DNA from: AP-15 sp963747735
GTDB taxonomy: Bacteria > Pseudomonadota > Alphaproteobacteria > ATCC43930 > CGMCC-115725
Direction of reading: 5' to 3'
DNA: 64,000 nucleotides
Assembly: GCA_963747735.1 (NCBI GenBank)
Contig: CAVVGE010000006.1
Coordinates: forward strand, 372,001-436,000
This document shows, in pieces, positions 44,393-53,255 of this stretch; position 1 is the first letter of the stretch, and the number at the start of each line of letters is the position of its first letter. Below the pieces are notes generated by a model, which was given only the letters and a program-made list of their open reading frames with translations, ran no database searches and was not told where the DNA came from. The translations under genes and the position numbers were made by a program.

Positions 44393-44818
44393 TCATGCCC
44401 CGTGGTTCCAAGGATTGATCACGACAAGGCCGGCAGCGTGAAATGGCAGCTCATCGCGCGAAGCGATCCGCAATCCGTTGGCGGCCGCTATCCCCGCGAT
44501 TTGACCATTTGCGATCGAAATCGTGTGTCCTTGGCTGCGCGCCCCGACGACGATCTTCGCATAGGCCTCTGCCGCGGGGACGTCGAAAGGAATGATGCGA
44601 TCGCCGAACAAGTCTGCAATTTTCTGCTCCAGCGCGGCCGCCAGCGCGGTTCGCCGCCTGCCGAGAGGCAAATTCTCCGCTCCCAACAGCAATTCGGCGA
44701 GGCTGACCGTCGAAAGATACAGAGACTCGATCACCTGTGCGTCGAGCCAATCCAGCACCCGGCTGTCGGGGTGTCGCCGGATCGGCTCGGAGACGACGTT
44801 CGTATCGAGCAAAATCAT
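44393..44818 (-). CDS. vapC: VapC/FitB-family PIN-domain ribonuclease toxin
   Basis: 141 residues. PIN acidic residues: 'ILLDTNVVSEPIR' (first Asp), 'STVSLAELLLGAE' (Glu), 'FDVPAAEAYAKIVV', and the last acidic site in 'LRIASRDELPFHAAGL'. The layout matches FitB-like VapC toxins that cleave RNA, often initiator tRNA. 'ISIANGQIAGIAAANG' has Asn where most members carry the third Asp (A/I-D-xQIAAIA), so the active site may be weakened. Start codon overlaps the antitoxin stop. Confidence 0.87.
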   Translation of the reverse strand: MILLDTNVVSEPIRRHPDSRVLDWLDAQVIESLYLSTVSLAELLLGAENLPLGRRRTALAAALEQKIADLFGDRIIPFDVPAAEAYAKIVVGARSQGHTISIANGQIAGIAAANGLRIASRDELPFHAAGLVVINPWNHGA

Positions 44819-45054
44819 CCGAGATCGATCGGCTCCGCCGGGGTCGGATCGCGCGCAATGTCGAGGTCGAGCCCGCCGACCGATCTGCCGAACGCCGCGA
44901 GCGCGGAGCCCAGCTTAGCTCTCTCTCTCGGACGCACCGCTTCATCGAGGATCATCCGTGCCTCCGCCTCGGTGCTGCGGCCGTTCCGGGCGGCACGCAG
45001 CTGCAACGCCCGATGGGTTTCTGGTGAGAGTTTTCGTACGACGATGGCTGCCAT
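44815..45054 (-). CDS. FitA-like ribbon-helix-helix antitoxin
   Basis: 79 residues. N-terminal RHH domain 'AAIVVRKLSPETHRALQLRA' and 'NGRSTEAEARMILDEAV' typical of FitA/Arc-like antitoxins; flexible C-terminus rich in Pro and Asp that would mask the toxin. ATGA overlap with the toxin gene gives a classical autoregulated pair. Confidence 0.87.
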   Translation of the reverse strand: MAAIVVRKLSPETHRALQLRAARNGRSTEAEARMILDEAVRPRERAKLGSALAAFGRSVGGLDLDIARDPTPAEPIDLG

Positions 45055-45146
45055 AGTCTCGCCTCAGCCGACGCTGTGGTAAGGACGATATCAGGATACG
45101 CTATAAGATATCAATGGGGCCGCCTAAGCCGACAGGCGGATCTTTT

Positions 45147-45194
45147 GACGTGTCCGATAAATTCCGGTGACGTGTCCGGTAAATTCCGGCAAAC
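45147..45194. repeat. Right direct repeats flanking the VapC-type module
   Basis: Two adjacent related copies: GACGTGTCCGATAAATTCCG at 45147-45166 and GACGTGTCCGGTAAATTCCG at 45169-45188, the latter continuing GCAAAC to 45194. They match the left repeat at 44348-44373. Confidence 0.8.
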
Positions 45195-45224
45195 GACAGC
45201 GCTGGTGCATCTCTGGAGGGCGTC

Positions 45225-46829
45225 ATGGCGACACGGGCCAACAGCATCACTGCGACCGCGTTGCGCGAGCGCTACCAGGCGGGCGGCGAGATCGCGATTG
45301 TTGACGCGCGCGAGGAGGGCAGCTTTCACGAGCGCCACCTGCTGATGGCGTCGTGCCTGCCGCTGTCGCGGCTCGAATTGATGGCGCCGGTGCTGTTGCC
45401 GCGGCGCACGGCGCCGATCGTCGTGTGCGACGATACCGAGGGGCTCGCCGAGCGGGCGGCGGCGCGCCTCCTCGAAGGCGGCTGGAGCGATGTCGCGGTG
45501 CTGGCGGGCGGGGTCGCGGCCTGGGAGCAGGCCGGGTTTCCGGTCTATAGCGGCGTGCATGTGCCGTCGAAGGCTTTTGCCGAGGTCGTCGAGCACGAGA
45601 TGAAAACCCCGTGGATCGCCGCCGATGAGCTCGCCGAGCGGCAGCGGAGCGGCGAGCAGCTCGTGATCTTCGACAGCCGCTCCTACGAGGAATATCACTC
45701 GAACAGCATCCCGGGAGCGGTCAGCGTTCCCGGCGCCGAGCTGGTCTATCGCTTCGACGGGCTGGTGCCGTCGCCCGACACCTTTGTCGTCGTCAATTGC
45801 GGCGGGCGCACCCGCAGCATCATCGGCGCGCAGTCGCTGATCGACGCCGGCGTGCCAAACCGCGTCGTCTCGTTGAAGGACGGCACGATGGCCTGGCATC
45901 TCGCCGGGCTCGGCGTGGTCAACGGCGCCGACCGGCGTGCGCCCGCGCTCTCGGCCGACGCGATCGCTGCCGCGTGCGAGCGGGCGGGTGCGGTGGCGCG
46001 GCGCTACGGCGTGCCGGTCATCGACGGCGCCACCCTCGCCCAGTGGCAACGCGAGGCCGACCGGCGCACGCTCTATCTCTTCGATGTGCGCGACCCGGCC
46101 GAATACCGCGCCGGGCATCTGCCGGGCTCGCGGATGGCGCCGGGCGGGCAATTGGTGCAGGAGACCGACAGCTGGCTCGGGGTCTGGGGCGCGCGCGTCG
46201 TTTTGGTCGACGACACCGGGGTCAGGGCGCGGATGACCGCCTCGTGGCTCAGGCGCATGGGGTGGGACGCGGTGGTGCTCGACCGCGGGCTCGCGGACGC
46301 GAAGCTCGAAGCCGCGGCACCGGCGGCCGATACGAGCATGTTCCCGCTGGCCCCTCCTTCGCGCGCAGCTCCGCCGCCGACCGTGGCGCCGGCCGAGCTG
46401 AGGGCGAAGGAGAGGGCGGTCGTCGTCGATCTGGCGTTGAGCCGGCATCACCGCCAGGGCCACATTCCGGGCGCCTGGTTTGCGGTCCGCGCCCGGCTTT
46501 CCGGCGCGCTCGGCAAGCTCCCAGCCGGAGGCGACCTGGTGTTGACCAGCGAGGACGGGGTCATCGCCCGCTTTGCCGCGGCCGAGCTACGCTCGCGCCG
46601 GCCGGTGACGGTGCTGGCCGGTGGGACCGCAGCGTGGCAGGCAGCGGGCCTGCCGCTCGAAACCGGCCTCGACAAGCTCGCCGACGAGCCCGACGACGTG
46701 GCGCTCTCGGCCCGCGACCGGCCCGCCGACCGCGAGCGCTATATGCGCGAGTACCTCGCCTGGGAGATCGAGCTCGTCAACCAGATCGCCCGCGACCGCG
46801 ACTGCCGCTTTCGCCTGGCACCGGTCTGA
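45225..46829 (+). CDS. Four-domain rhodanese-like protein
   Basis: 534 residues, four rhodanese domains in tandem (roughly 1-110, 125-235, 260-365, 385-490). Only the second keeps the active-site Cys ('FVVVNCGGRTRSIIGAQSLI'); the first has 'IVVCDDTEGLAERAAARL' with Cys two residues early, the third 'RVVLVDDTGVRARMTASWL' and the fourth 'LVLTSEDGVIARFAAAEL' have none. So sulfur transfer probably uses domain two while the others are structural. Related proteins are annotated as thiosulfate sulfurtransferases. Cytoplasmic (no signal). Confidence 0.87.
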   Translation: MATRANSITATALRERYQAGGEIAIVDAREEGSFHERHLLMASCLPLSRLELMAPVLLPRRTAPIVVCDDTEGLAERAAARLLEGGWSDVAVLAGGVAAWEQAGFPVYSGVHVPSKAFAEVVEHEMKTPWIAADELAERQRSGEQLVIFDSRSYEEYHSNSIPGAVSVPGAELVYRFDGLVPSPDTFVVVNCGGRTRSIIGAQSLIDAGVPNRVVSLKDGTMAWHLAGLGVVNGADRRAPALSADAIAAACERAGAVARRYGVPVIDGATLAQWQREADRRTLYLFDVRDPAEYRAGHLPGSRMAPGGQLVQETDSWLGVWGARVVLVDDTGVRARMTASWLRRMGWDAVVLDRGLADAKLEAAAPAADTSMFPLAPPSRAAPPPTVAPAELRAKERAVVVDLALSRHHRQGHIPGAWFAVRARLSGALGKLPAGGDLVLTSEDGVIARFAAAELRSRRPVTVLAGGTAAWQAAGLPLETGLDKLADEPDDVALSARDRPADRERYMREYLAWEIELVNQIARDRDCRFRLAPV

Positions 46830-46832
46830 ACG

Positions 46833-47801
46833 TCACCCGACCCGGACGAGCTTTTGCAGGCTCCTGAGGCCGGGCGGGATCGGCTCGCCCCTGGCGCGCA
46901 CCCGGCGGCCCCAATTGGTAAAGCTGACCTCGCCGACATAGATGTCGCCGTGCCTATCGACGGCGATGCCGTGCGGCGAGATGAACTGGCCGGTGGCGAG
47001 CCCGGCATGCTCGTGGCCGAGCCGCGCCAACAGCGTGCCGTCATGCGCATAGATGCTGACGCGCGGCCCGCAGCCCGGCAGGTCGATATTGACCGCCATG
47101 TCGGGGCCGATCTCGCCGATATACATGCGCCCCGCCTTGCCCGGCTCCAGATAGAGGCCCGAGGGCCGGTGCATGTTGTTCCACTGGCTTTCGTACTTGC
47201 CGTTGCCGTCGAACACCTGGACGCGATGGTTTTCCCGGTCGGCGACATAGACCCAACCATCGGCGTCGCAGCACACGTTGTGCGCGATGTTGAACTGGCC
47301 CGGATCGGTGCCGGGCTCGCCCCACGACATCAAAAGCCGGCCGTCGGGCGTGTATTTGTGGACACGTGAATTGCCGTAGCCGTCCGAGATGTAGAGGTCG
47401 CCCTGCGGCGACATCGCGGTGTGGGTGCAGCGGTTGAACGGCTCGCCGCTCATATAGGGCGCCGCCTTGCCGGGGATGCCGATGGTCAGCAGCACCTTGC
47501 CGTCGAGCGTGCATTGCCGGGCCGAATGGTCGCCGTCATCGGTCAGCCAGATCGTGCCGTCGGGCGCCATGAACACACCGTGCGGGCGCACGAAGACATC
47601 CTCGCCCCAGGTGCGCAGCAAATTGCCGTCGCGGTCGAAGACGCACATCGGATGCTTGCCGCGGTTGAAGGCATAGACATTGTCGTTGCCGTCGACGCCG
47701 ACCGCGGCGACATCGGCGTTGAACTCCATCCCCGGCGGCAATTTGGCCCAGCCGTCGAGGACCTCGTACCGATAGCCTTCTGTGCCGAGAACGACCGCCA
47801 T
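46833..47801 (-). CDS. NHL-repeat protein, peptidylglycine alpha-amidating lyase-like
   Basis: 322 residues from ATG 47801 (MAVVLGTEGYRYEVLDGWAK). At least five NHL-type beta-propeller blades: 'VAAVGVDGNDNVYAFNRGKH', 'RPHGVFMAPDGTIWLTDDGD', 'HTAMSPQGDLYISDGYGNSR', 'AHNVCCDADGWVYVADRENH', 'SPHGIAVDRHGDIYVGEVSF'. The sequence resembles bacterial homologues of peptidyl-alpha-hydroxyglycine lyase. Substrate unknown. It converges with the rhodanese gene, their stops 4 bases apart. Confidence 0.82.
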   Translation of the reverse strand: MAVVLGTEGYRYEVLDGWAKLPPGMEFNADVAAVGVDGNDNVYAFNRGKHPMCVFDRDGNLLRTWGEDVFVRPHGVFMAPDGTIWLTDDGDHSARQCTLDGKVLLTIGIPGKAAPYMSGEPFNRCTHTAMSPQGDLYISDGYGNSRVHKYTPDGRLLMSWGEPGTDPGQFNIAHNVCCDADGWVYVADRENHRVQVFDGNGKYESQWNNMHRPSGLYLEPGKAGRMYIGEIGPDMAVNIDLPGCGPRVSIYAHDGTLLARLGHEHAGLATGQFISPHGIAVDRHGDIYVGEVSFTNWGRRVRARGEPIPPGLRSLQKLVRVG

Positions 47802-47872
47802 AGCGCTTTCCTCTATCCAGGGATTTGCTGCGATTATAGGACAACGCGGTGGCGGCTCAACGTGGCGGCGGC

Positions 47873-49375
47873 TCAACGCGAGCCCGGCGGCGCCGGGCGC
47901 AGCGGGCTCAACCGCGCCGGAAAGCGCAGCGCAACGACGAGGGTCAGGACCGCGGTCACCACGGCGATCAGGTACACGTCGTGCAGCGAGGCTGCGACGG
48001 CACCGGTCAGCCGGCTGATCTCGGCGGCGCCGAGGCCCTGGCGCAAGCTCGGCTCCAACAGCCGGTTGACCGCATCGGCCGCATCGGGAAGCCGGCTGAA
48101 GACACCAAAATTGAGGATGGCACCCCCGAGGGCCGCGCCGAACGACTGACCGATCATGCGCATGAACATGTTGGCGCCGGTGGCGACGCCGCGCTCGCTC
48201 CAATCGACGCTCGCCTGGATCGACACCAGAAAAGCGGTGTTGCAGAAGCCCATGCCGACGCCCATCACCAACGAGGCCGCCGCCGGCCAGGCGACGGGGC
48301 TCGAAGGCTCCAGCTGGGTCAGCATCGCAGCACCGGCCGCCAGCGCGACGCCGCCGATGGTGGCGGCGAGGCGATAGGAGGTGCGGATCATCAGCCGGCC
48401 GGCGCCAAACGAGGCGAGCATCCAGGTGACCGACATGCAGCCGAGGGTCAGCCCGGCGATAGCGGCGCTGCGGCCCATGACGCCCTGCACATATGTCGGC
48501 AGAAAGGCGCTGACCGCCATCATCGTCGAGCCGGTGCCGAAGATGCCAATATTGGCGAGCGCGATGACGCGGTTGCGCCACAGCCGAAACGGCACCATCG
48601 GCTCCGGGGTGCGGCTCTCCTGCACGGCAAGAGCGGCGAGCGCGGCGATGCCCAGAGCCACCAGCGCCGCAAGATCGCCGCCGTCGAGGCTGCGCGCCTG
48701 CACCAGCGCCAGCATCGGCGCGCCGACGCCGACGATCAGGAGGACGGCGCCGAGATAATCGATACGGTGCCGGCGGCGCTCGACCCGCTCGGGCAGGAAG
48801 ACCGCGAACATCGCGATGCTGGCGGCGCCGATCGGCAGATTGACCCAGAACACCACCGACCAATGCACGTGCTCGACCAGAAAAGCGCCGAGCGCCGGCC
48901 CGATGATCGCCGAGACGCCGAACACGCTCGACAGATAGCCCTGCACCCGGGCGCGCTCGGCCGGGGTGTAGATGTCGCCGATGACGGTGCTGGCGATCGG
49001 CTGGATCGCCCCGGCGCCGATCCCCTGCACCGCGCGGAATATCACCAGCATCAGCATGGTTCGGGAAAACCCGCACAAGGTGGTGCCGACCAGAAAGATG
49101 CCGGTTCCGGCGAAGAACACCCGCTTGCGGCCGTAGATGTCGGCGAGCCTGCCGTAGATCGGCACCGACACCGCCATCGCCAGCAGATAGGCCGCGAACA
49201 CCCAGCTGAACAGGCGAAACCCGCCGAGATCGCCGACAATCGTCGGCATCGCGGTGGCGATGATGCTGCTCTCGACCGCCGCCATAAAGGTGGCCATCAG
49301 CGCGGCGGCCAGCACCATTCCCCGGCGCGGGACCACGACAGCGGGCCATTGCTGCCGAGCAAAGGCTCGATCCAA
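47873..49375 (-). CDS. MFS drug exporter, DHA2 family
   Basis: 500 residues, about 14 membrane helices. Motifs: 'FMAAVESSIIATAMPTIVGD', motif A 'GRLADIYGRKRVFFAGTGIF', 'FRAVQGIGAGAIQPIASTVI' and motif C 'FGVSAIIGPALGAFLVEHV'. These fit the EmrB/QacA group of multidrug antiporters. Substrate unknown; no regulator adjacent. Confidence 0.9.
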   Translation of the reverse strand: MDRAFARQQWPAVVVPRRGMVLAAALMATFMAAVESSIIATAMPTIVGDLGGFRLFSWVFAAYLLAMAVSVPIYGRLADIYGRKRVFFAGTGIFLVGTTLCGFSRTMLMLVIFRAVQGIGAGAIQPIASTVIGDIYTPAERARVQGYLSSVFGVSAIIGPALGAFLVEHVHWSVVFWVNLPIGAASIAMFAVFLPERVERRRHRIDYLGAVLLIVGVGAPMLALVQARSLDGGDLAALVALGIAALAALAVQESRTPEPMVPFRLWRNRVIALANIGIFGTGSTMMAVSAFLPTYVQGVMGRSAAIAGLTLGCMSVTWMLASFGAGRLMIRTSYRLAATIGGVALAAGAAMLTQLEPSSPVAWPAAASLVMGVGMGFCNTAFLVSIQASVDWSERGVATGANMFMRMIGQSFGAALGGAILNFGVFSRLPDAADAVNRLLEPSLRQGLGAAEISRLTGAVAASLHDVYLIAVVTAVLTLVVALRFPARLSPLRPAPPGSR

Positions 49376-49505
49376 TTATTGCCTCCGATTTGGGCACAGG
49401 CCGGACTTTATGGCGGCCGGGTGCGCGCGGACAACAAACGACCCGATGCGTGCTCGGGAAGCTGCCCTGCGCCGGGTCATCTGCCGCCCGCCCGGCGACC
49501 CGGGC

Positions 49506-49584
49506 CGACCCGCGCGGCTGAGCGCCGGTCGCGGGCGGCGAACCGGGGCGACCCGCGCGGCTGAGCGCCGGTCGCGGGCGGCGA
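49506..49584. repeat. Two copies of a 36-base direct repeat
   Basis: CGACCCGCGCGGCTGAGCGC continuing CGGTCGCGGGCGGCGA occurs at 49506-49541 and identically at 49549-49584 (period 43). It lies in the gap between the divergent MFS and EamA genes. A third, partial trace (GGCGACCCGG) precedes it. Confidence 0.85.
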
Positions 49585-49649
49585 CGATCTGCGATCCTTC
49601 CTGAAGAAAGCAATAGACGCGCGCGGCTGAACCGCCGTAGGCCCGTCCG

Positions 49650-50570
49650 ATGGCCGCGGCCGGCAAATCCGCCGAGATTTCCGAGACCGCCGCGGAGCGG
49701 GCGCGCCGGTGGCGGTCGGCGCTGGCCGCGGTCGGCGGCAGCGTCATGGTCGGCTTTATGCCGCTCCTCGTCATCCGGCTCTATCGGGACGGGGTCAGCG
49801 CGACATCGATGCTGGTCTGGCGCTACGGGCTGGCGTTGGTGCCGCTCTTTGTCGCCTCGGCATTGGCGCGGCACAACTTCCGCGCCGCATGGCGTGGCGG
49901 CGCCTGGCGGATCGCGGTGGTCGGAGCGACCCTCGGCGCCGGGCAGACCTTGTGCTTTTGGGAGAGCCTGCACACCCTCGACAGCAGCATCGCCATCCTG
50001 TTGTTCTACACTTATCCGGCGCTGACGCTGATGCTCGACCGGCTTTTGTTCAAGCGGCCGGTCCGGCGGCGTGCGGCGGCCTGCGTCACAATCATCCTGA
50101 TCGGCGCCGGGCTTGTCAGCTTGCCGGGTCTGAGCGGCGGCCTCGATCCGCGGGGGCTGATGTGGATCCTGCCGGCGCCCTTGATCTACGCGCTCTACCT
50201 TGCGGCAAACTCGGTGCTGATGCGCCGGCACCCGCCATTGATCGGGGCCATCTACCTCTATCTCGGGCTCGCCCTCAGCTTTGGCGGCGCCAGCCTCTAT
50301 TTTGGCCTTGATCTGCCCGCCGCCCCCGGCACTTGGCTGCTGCTGCTGGTCATCGCTCTGGGTCCGGGCGCGCTGACCGTCACCCTCTTCAGCTACAGCG
50401 TGCCGCGGCTCGGCCCCGCCAGCTATGCGATCATCGCCAACACCGAGCTCGTCACCGTGGTCGTAATCGGCATCTCGGTGCTGGGCGAGCGGCTGACCGC
50501 GGCGCGGATGGCGGGCGGGGCTCTGATCGTCTGCGGCATCCTCGCCCACGGGCTGTTTCGGCGCCGATGA
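49650..50570 (+). CDS. EamA/DMT-family transporter
   Basis: 306 residues, ten predicted helices in two EamA halves. Typical sequences: 'SMLVWRYGLALVPLFVASAL', 'AGQTLCFWESLHTLDSSIAI' with the following 'LLFYTYPALTLMLDRLLFKR', and 'IANTELVTVVVIGISVLGER' near the end. Members export amino acids or other metabolites. Confidence 0.9.
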   Translation: MAAAGKSAEISETAAERARRWRSALAAVGGSVMVGFMPLLVIRLYRDGVSATSMLVWRYGLALVPLFVASALARHNFRAAWRGGAWRIAVVGATLGAGQTLCFWESLHTLDSSIAILLFYTYPALTLMLDRLLFKRPVRRRAAACVTIILIGAGLVSLPGLSGGLDPRGLMWILPAPLIYALYLAANSVLMRRHPPLIGAIYLYLGLALSFGGASLYFGLDLPAAPGTWLLLLVIALGPGALTVTLFSYSVPRLGPASYAIIANTELVTVVVIGISVLGERLTAARMAGGALIVCGILAHGLFRRR

Positions 50571-50695
50571 CGCTCATAGACGGGTAATCAATATAAAATA
50601 TTCGTCAAATACGTGATAAATATCTTTACATATGCATGAGTGTTCCTCATATACCCTCATATCGGGTAGCGGCGCTGCCGCAAGGGAGGAACAGC

Positions 50696-51640
50696 ATGGG
50701 CCATGCCGGCAGTTTTCGCCTCGCATTCCTGGTGCTTGCCGTGCTGGCGTTTCTCGGCTCGGCAGCATGGGGGGCGGCCCCGACGGGGGAAGCCGATTGC
50801 ATCGGCGGGCCGTGGATCGACGCGCGCTGCTACGGCGCGCTCGGCAACGGCAAGAGCGACGACACCGCCGCGCTGGAGGACGCCGTCCATGCGGCGATCG
50901 CCACCGACACGCCGCTGATGCTGCCGCACGGCACCTACCGGCTCACCCGCCCGCTCGTCATTGATTACCAGAAGGTAGCCGATACCGGGTTTCGCCTGAT
51001 CTCGATGGGCGCGATCCTCGACGGGCGCCGGATCACCACTGGGCCGGCATTGCGCATCGTCTGCTCCGGCGGCACCCCCGCCGCCCCCAAGGGGTGCTTT
51101 TATTTCAAGGAAGAAGGCACCTTGTTCGTCAACGCCGACACCGACCATTACGCGGTGGTCGTCGGCCGCCGCGATTTCTCCGACGCGCAGAATTCGATCA
51201 AGATCGACCACCTGATCGTCAACAACGCCAATACCGGGCCGAACGCCGGCGGGTTGCAGCTCAACTATGTCTTGAGCTCGGAGATATTCGCGGTTGCCGA
51301 TTCGGCCGGTGGCGCGGCCGGCATCGCCTTGGAGCAAACGCAAATTTCGAAGCTGAGCGGCGCCGGCTCGGCGAGCGCCAAAGGCGGTGCCGCCCTTTTG
51401 ATCGAAGACGGCTACAGCTTTGCCAACACGATCTCCGCGATGGACCTCGAAGTGGCGCCGACCTGCCTGGTCGTCGCTTCGCGCAAGGCGGCGCACAACA
51501 CGTTCATCTCGCCCTACATGGCGTGCGCCACAGCGGTCGAGGCGACCGCCGGCGACACGACACAGCTCGTCAACCCGCTGTTCGGCGGCAATGTCAGGCG
51601 GAGATTCGCCGCCGCGGTCGGCATCGAGGCGACGCCGTGA
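50696..51640 (+). CDS. Secreted pectate-lyase-superfamily (beta-helix) protein
   Basis: 314 residues from ATG 50696, which follows GGGAGGAACAGC and begins a signal peptide ('FRLAFLVLAVLAFLGSAAWG', cleavage near AWG-AAP). The first mature part 'CYGALGNGKSDDTAALEDAV' is the standard N-terminus of Pectate_lyase_3/GH28-like beta-helix proteins. Catalytic residues cannot be assigned. Probably acts on a polysaccharide outside the cell or serves as structural tailspike-like protein. The upstream AT-rich region 50580-50640 may be the promoter. Confidence 0.82.
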   Translation: MGHAGSFRLAFLVLAVLAFLGSAAWGAAPTGEADCIGGPWIDARCYGALGNGKSDDTAALEDAVHAAIATDTPLMLPHGTYRLTRPLVIDYQKVADTGFRLISMGAILDGRRITTGPALRIVCSGGTPAAPKGCFYFKEEGTLFVNADTDHYAVVVGRRDFSDAQNSIKIDHLIVNNANTGPNAGGLQLNYVLSSEIFAVADSAGGAAGIALEQTQISKLSGAGSASAKGGAALLIEDGYSFANTISAMDLEVAPTCLVVASRKAAHNTFISPYMACATAVEATAGDTTQLVNPLFGGNVRRRFAAAVGIEATP

Positions 51641-51687
51641 CCGGCGGCCTTTGACAGTTGCCCGGCATCGGCCCAAATCTATTGCCG

Positions 51688-52097
51688 CCAGACGGCCGGA
51701 TGGCCGCTCTCCGCAATGCGGGGGGAGGAAAGTCCGGGCTCCACGGAGGTGCGGTGCCGGGTAACGCCCGGCGGGGGCGACCCCAGGGAAAGTGCCACAG
51801 AAAGGACACCGCCGAACCCGCGCCGGTCTGCCGGCCGGGTGGCAAGGGTGAAACGGTGCGGTAAGAGCGCACCGCGCCGCCGGCAACGGCGGCGGCAGGG
51901 AAAACCCCACCGGGAGCAAGACCAAGTAGGAGCGGCAGGCGTCGCGGCGCGAGCCGCGGTGCCGGGCGGACCTCCGCGCCGCCGCTCGGGTCGGTCGCGC
52001 GAGGCGCCCGGCAACGGGCGTCCCAGAGGAATGGCCATCCCCGCCCGGGGCGGCAACGCTGCGGGCGGGACAGAACCCGGCTTACGCGCCGTCTGGC
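51688..52097 (+). ncRNA. rnpB: RNase P RNA (class A)
   Basis: The catalytic RNA of RNase P. Conserved elements in order: GAGGAAAGTCCGGGCTCCAC (about 51725), 'GGTAAGAGCGCACCG' (about 51860), the 'CGGGAGCAAGACCAAGTAGG' stretch (near 51911-51930), 'AGAGGAATGGCCATC' (about 52024) and 'ACAGAACCCGGCTTA' (about 52070). The ends GCCAGACGGC (about 51687-51696) and GCCGTCTGGC (52088-52097) pair as helix P1, which fixes the boundaries. No protein gene overlaps it. Confidence 0.94.
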
Positions 52098-52238
52098 AAC
52101 TTCACCGGCTTCTCGCTTGCCGGCACCTGCCGGCTCGCCGCGGCATTCGGCCGCCGAGACGGCTTGCGGCGAGCGATCGCACAGACCGGACGATCGGCGC
52201 GCGCACCGCCACAAAGCGGGTGGGCAGCTACCCCAGGC

Positions 52239-52294
52239 GGGAAGAAGGCCGGGTCGGAAGAAGGCCGGGTCGGAAGAAGGCCGGGTCAGAAGAA
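52239..52294. repeat. Short tandem repeat, three units of 16 bases
   Basis: GGAAGAAGGCCGGGTC is repeated about three times at 52239-52287, then degenerates to CAGAAGAAAAAAG. It runs into the 3' end of the dioxygenase beta gene (stop at 52286), so the last codons (Phe-Phe-Phe) come from the repeat edge. Confidence 0.85.
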
Positions 52295-52831
52295 AAAAGT
52301 GAGGTTTTTGCTCATCAGAACGCTTTGGTCGAGGATGATCTTGCGCCGGGCGATCTGCCAGCCCTCGCCGACGCGGCGCAGCACATCCTCGCGCTTGCCG
52401 CACAGGATGTCGGTCTCGGTCTCGACCCGGTTGCGGTAGACCAAAAACCGGCATTTGGTCGCGACTTCCGCCGCGTCGGCCACCGAAGGCGTCGCTTCGA
52501 GCAATTGCACATTGGAAACCATGTGCGAGATGCGCGACACCGGCTCCTCGGCCCAATGGATGCCGGTCAGGATCTGCTTGACCCGCCGCTCCAGCGTCTC
52601 CCTGCCTTCGTCGAACCAGTTGATGTCGTGGTCCGCGCGGGTGAACTCGCGCTCGCCTTCGCCGATTTTGACATTGCGTCGCATCGGCATCCAATAGCGC
52701 GCATCCTCGGCAATGAGCGCCAGCCAATCCTGGTAGCGGCGCTCGTCGAGCAGCTCCGCCTCATGATAAAGAAAATCCTCGATCTCCCGCATCAGCAGCA
52801 CGCGGGCGAGCCGGTCGCCGGTGTCCGTCAT
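52286..52831 (-). CDS. Aromatic-ring-hydroxylating dioxygenase beta subunit
   Basis: 181 residues from ATG 52831. NTF2-like fold with family segments 'IEDFLYHEAELLDERRYQDW', 'LIAEDARYWMPMRRNVKIGE', 'TRADHDINWFDEGRETLERR' and 'VATKCRFLVYRNRVETETDI'. Beta subunits stabilise the Rieske-type alpha subunit of dioxygenases such as biphenyl or benzoate dioxygenases. No alpha subunit, ferredoxin or reductase gene is in the window, so it is an orphan here. C-terminus is shaped by the tandem repeat. Confidence 0.88.
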   Translation of the reverse strand: MTDTGDRLARVLLMREIEDFLYHEAELLDERRYQDWLALIAEDARYWMPMRRNVKIGEGEREFTRADHDINWFDEGRETLERRVKQILTGIHWAEEPVSRISHMVSNVQLLEATPSVADAAEVATKCRFLVYRNRVETETDILCGKREDVLRRVGEGWQIARRKIILDQSVLMSKNLTFFF

Positions 52832-52906
52832 CGCGGCAATCCAACAGGGTTTCGCCGGCCCGCGCAAGCCGCGGTGCGGATGCCGAGGATGCAGCCGGCG
52901 GGTGCT

Positions 52907-53179
52907 TTAGCCGACGAGGCCGTCGGCCGACAGCGCGGTGCGCGACAGCTCCGCCTCGGCACCGGCCGAGATCGCATCCTCGACCTGCCCGCCGAACCGT
53001 TCAGCGAAGGCTTCGGCCGCGTCGGCGGCTTTGAAATCGATCCGCAGCGTCACGCCACGCCCGCGCTCGAAACAGTTGAAGCCCGACGGCTCATACCGCC
53101 GTTCGTCGAGCCAAATCCGCATCGTCGCCATCTGCCGCGAAAGCTCGCTCTGCGGGAGTGTGATCTCGACAGTCCGCAT
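52907..53179 (-). CDS. Hypothetical small protein
   Basis: 90 residues from ATG 53179 (MRTVEITLPQSELSRQMATM). Central 'IWLDERRYEPSGFNCFERGR' and 'LRIDFKAADAAEAFAERFGG' suggest an alpha/beta fold. The frame is well separated from its neighbours. No known family is assigned; similar small proteins occur in alphaproteobacteria as far as I recall. Confidence 0.65.
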   Translation of the reverse strand: MRTVEITLPQSELSRQMATMRIWLDERRYEPSGFNCFERGRGVTLRIDFKAADAAEAFAERFGGQVEDAISAGAEAELSRTALSADGLVG

Positions 53180-53255
53180 GAAAATCCGCCCGGTTGTTGC
53201 GCAGGCGGCGAGCGTACCAGCAAGCGGCCGCGGGCGGGCCGGCAATCGTTAATGC

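Noticed and set aside
46833..50549. A very long minus-strand open frame (over 1200 codons)
   Set aside because: Only the part up to 47801 encodes a real protein (NHL repeats). The remainder runs antisense or out of frame across the MFS and EamA genes and is low-complexity, which is common in GC-rich DNA.
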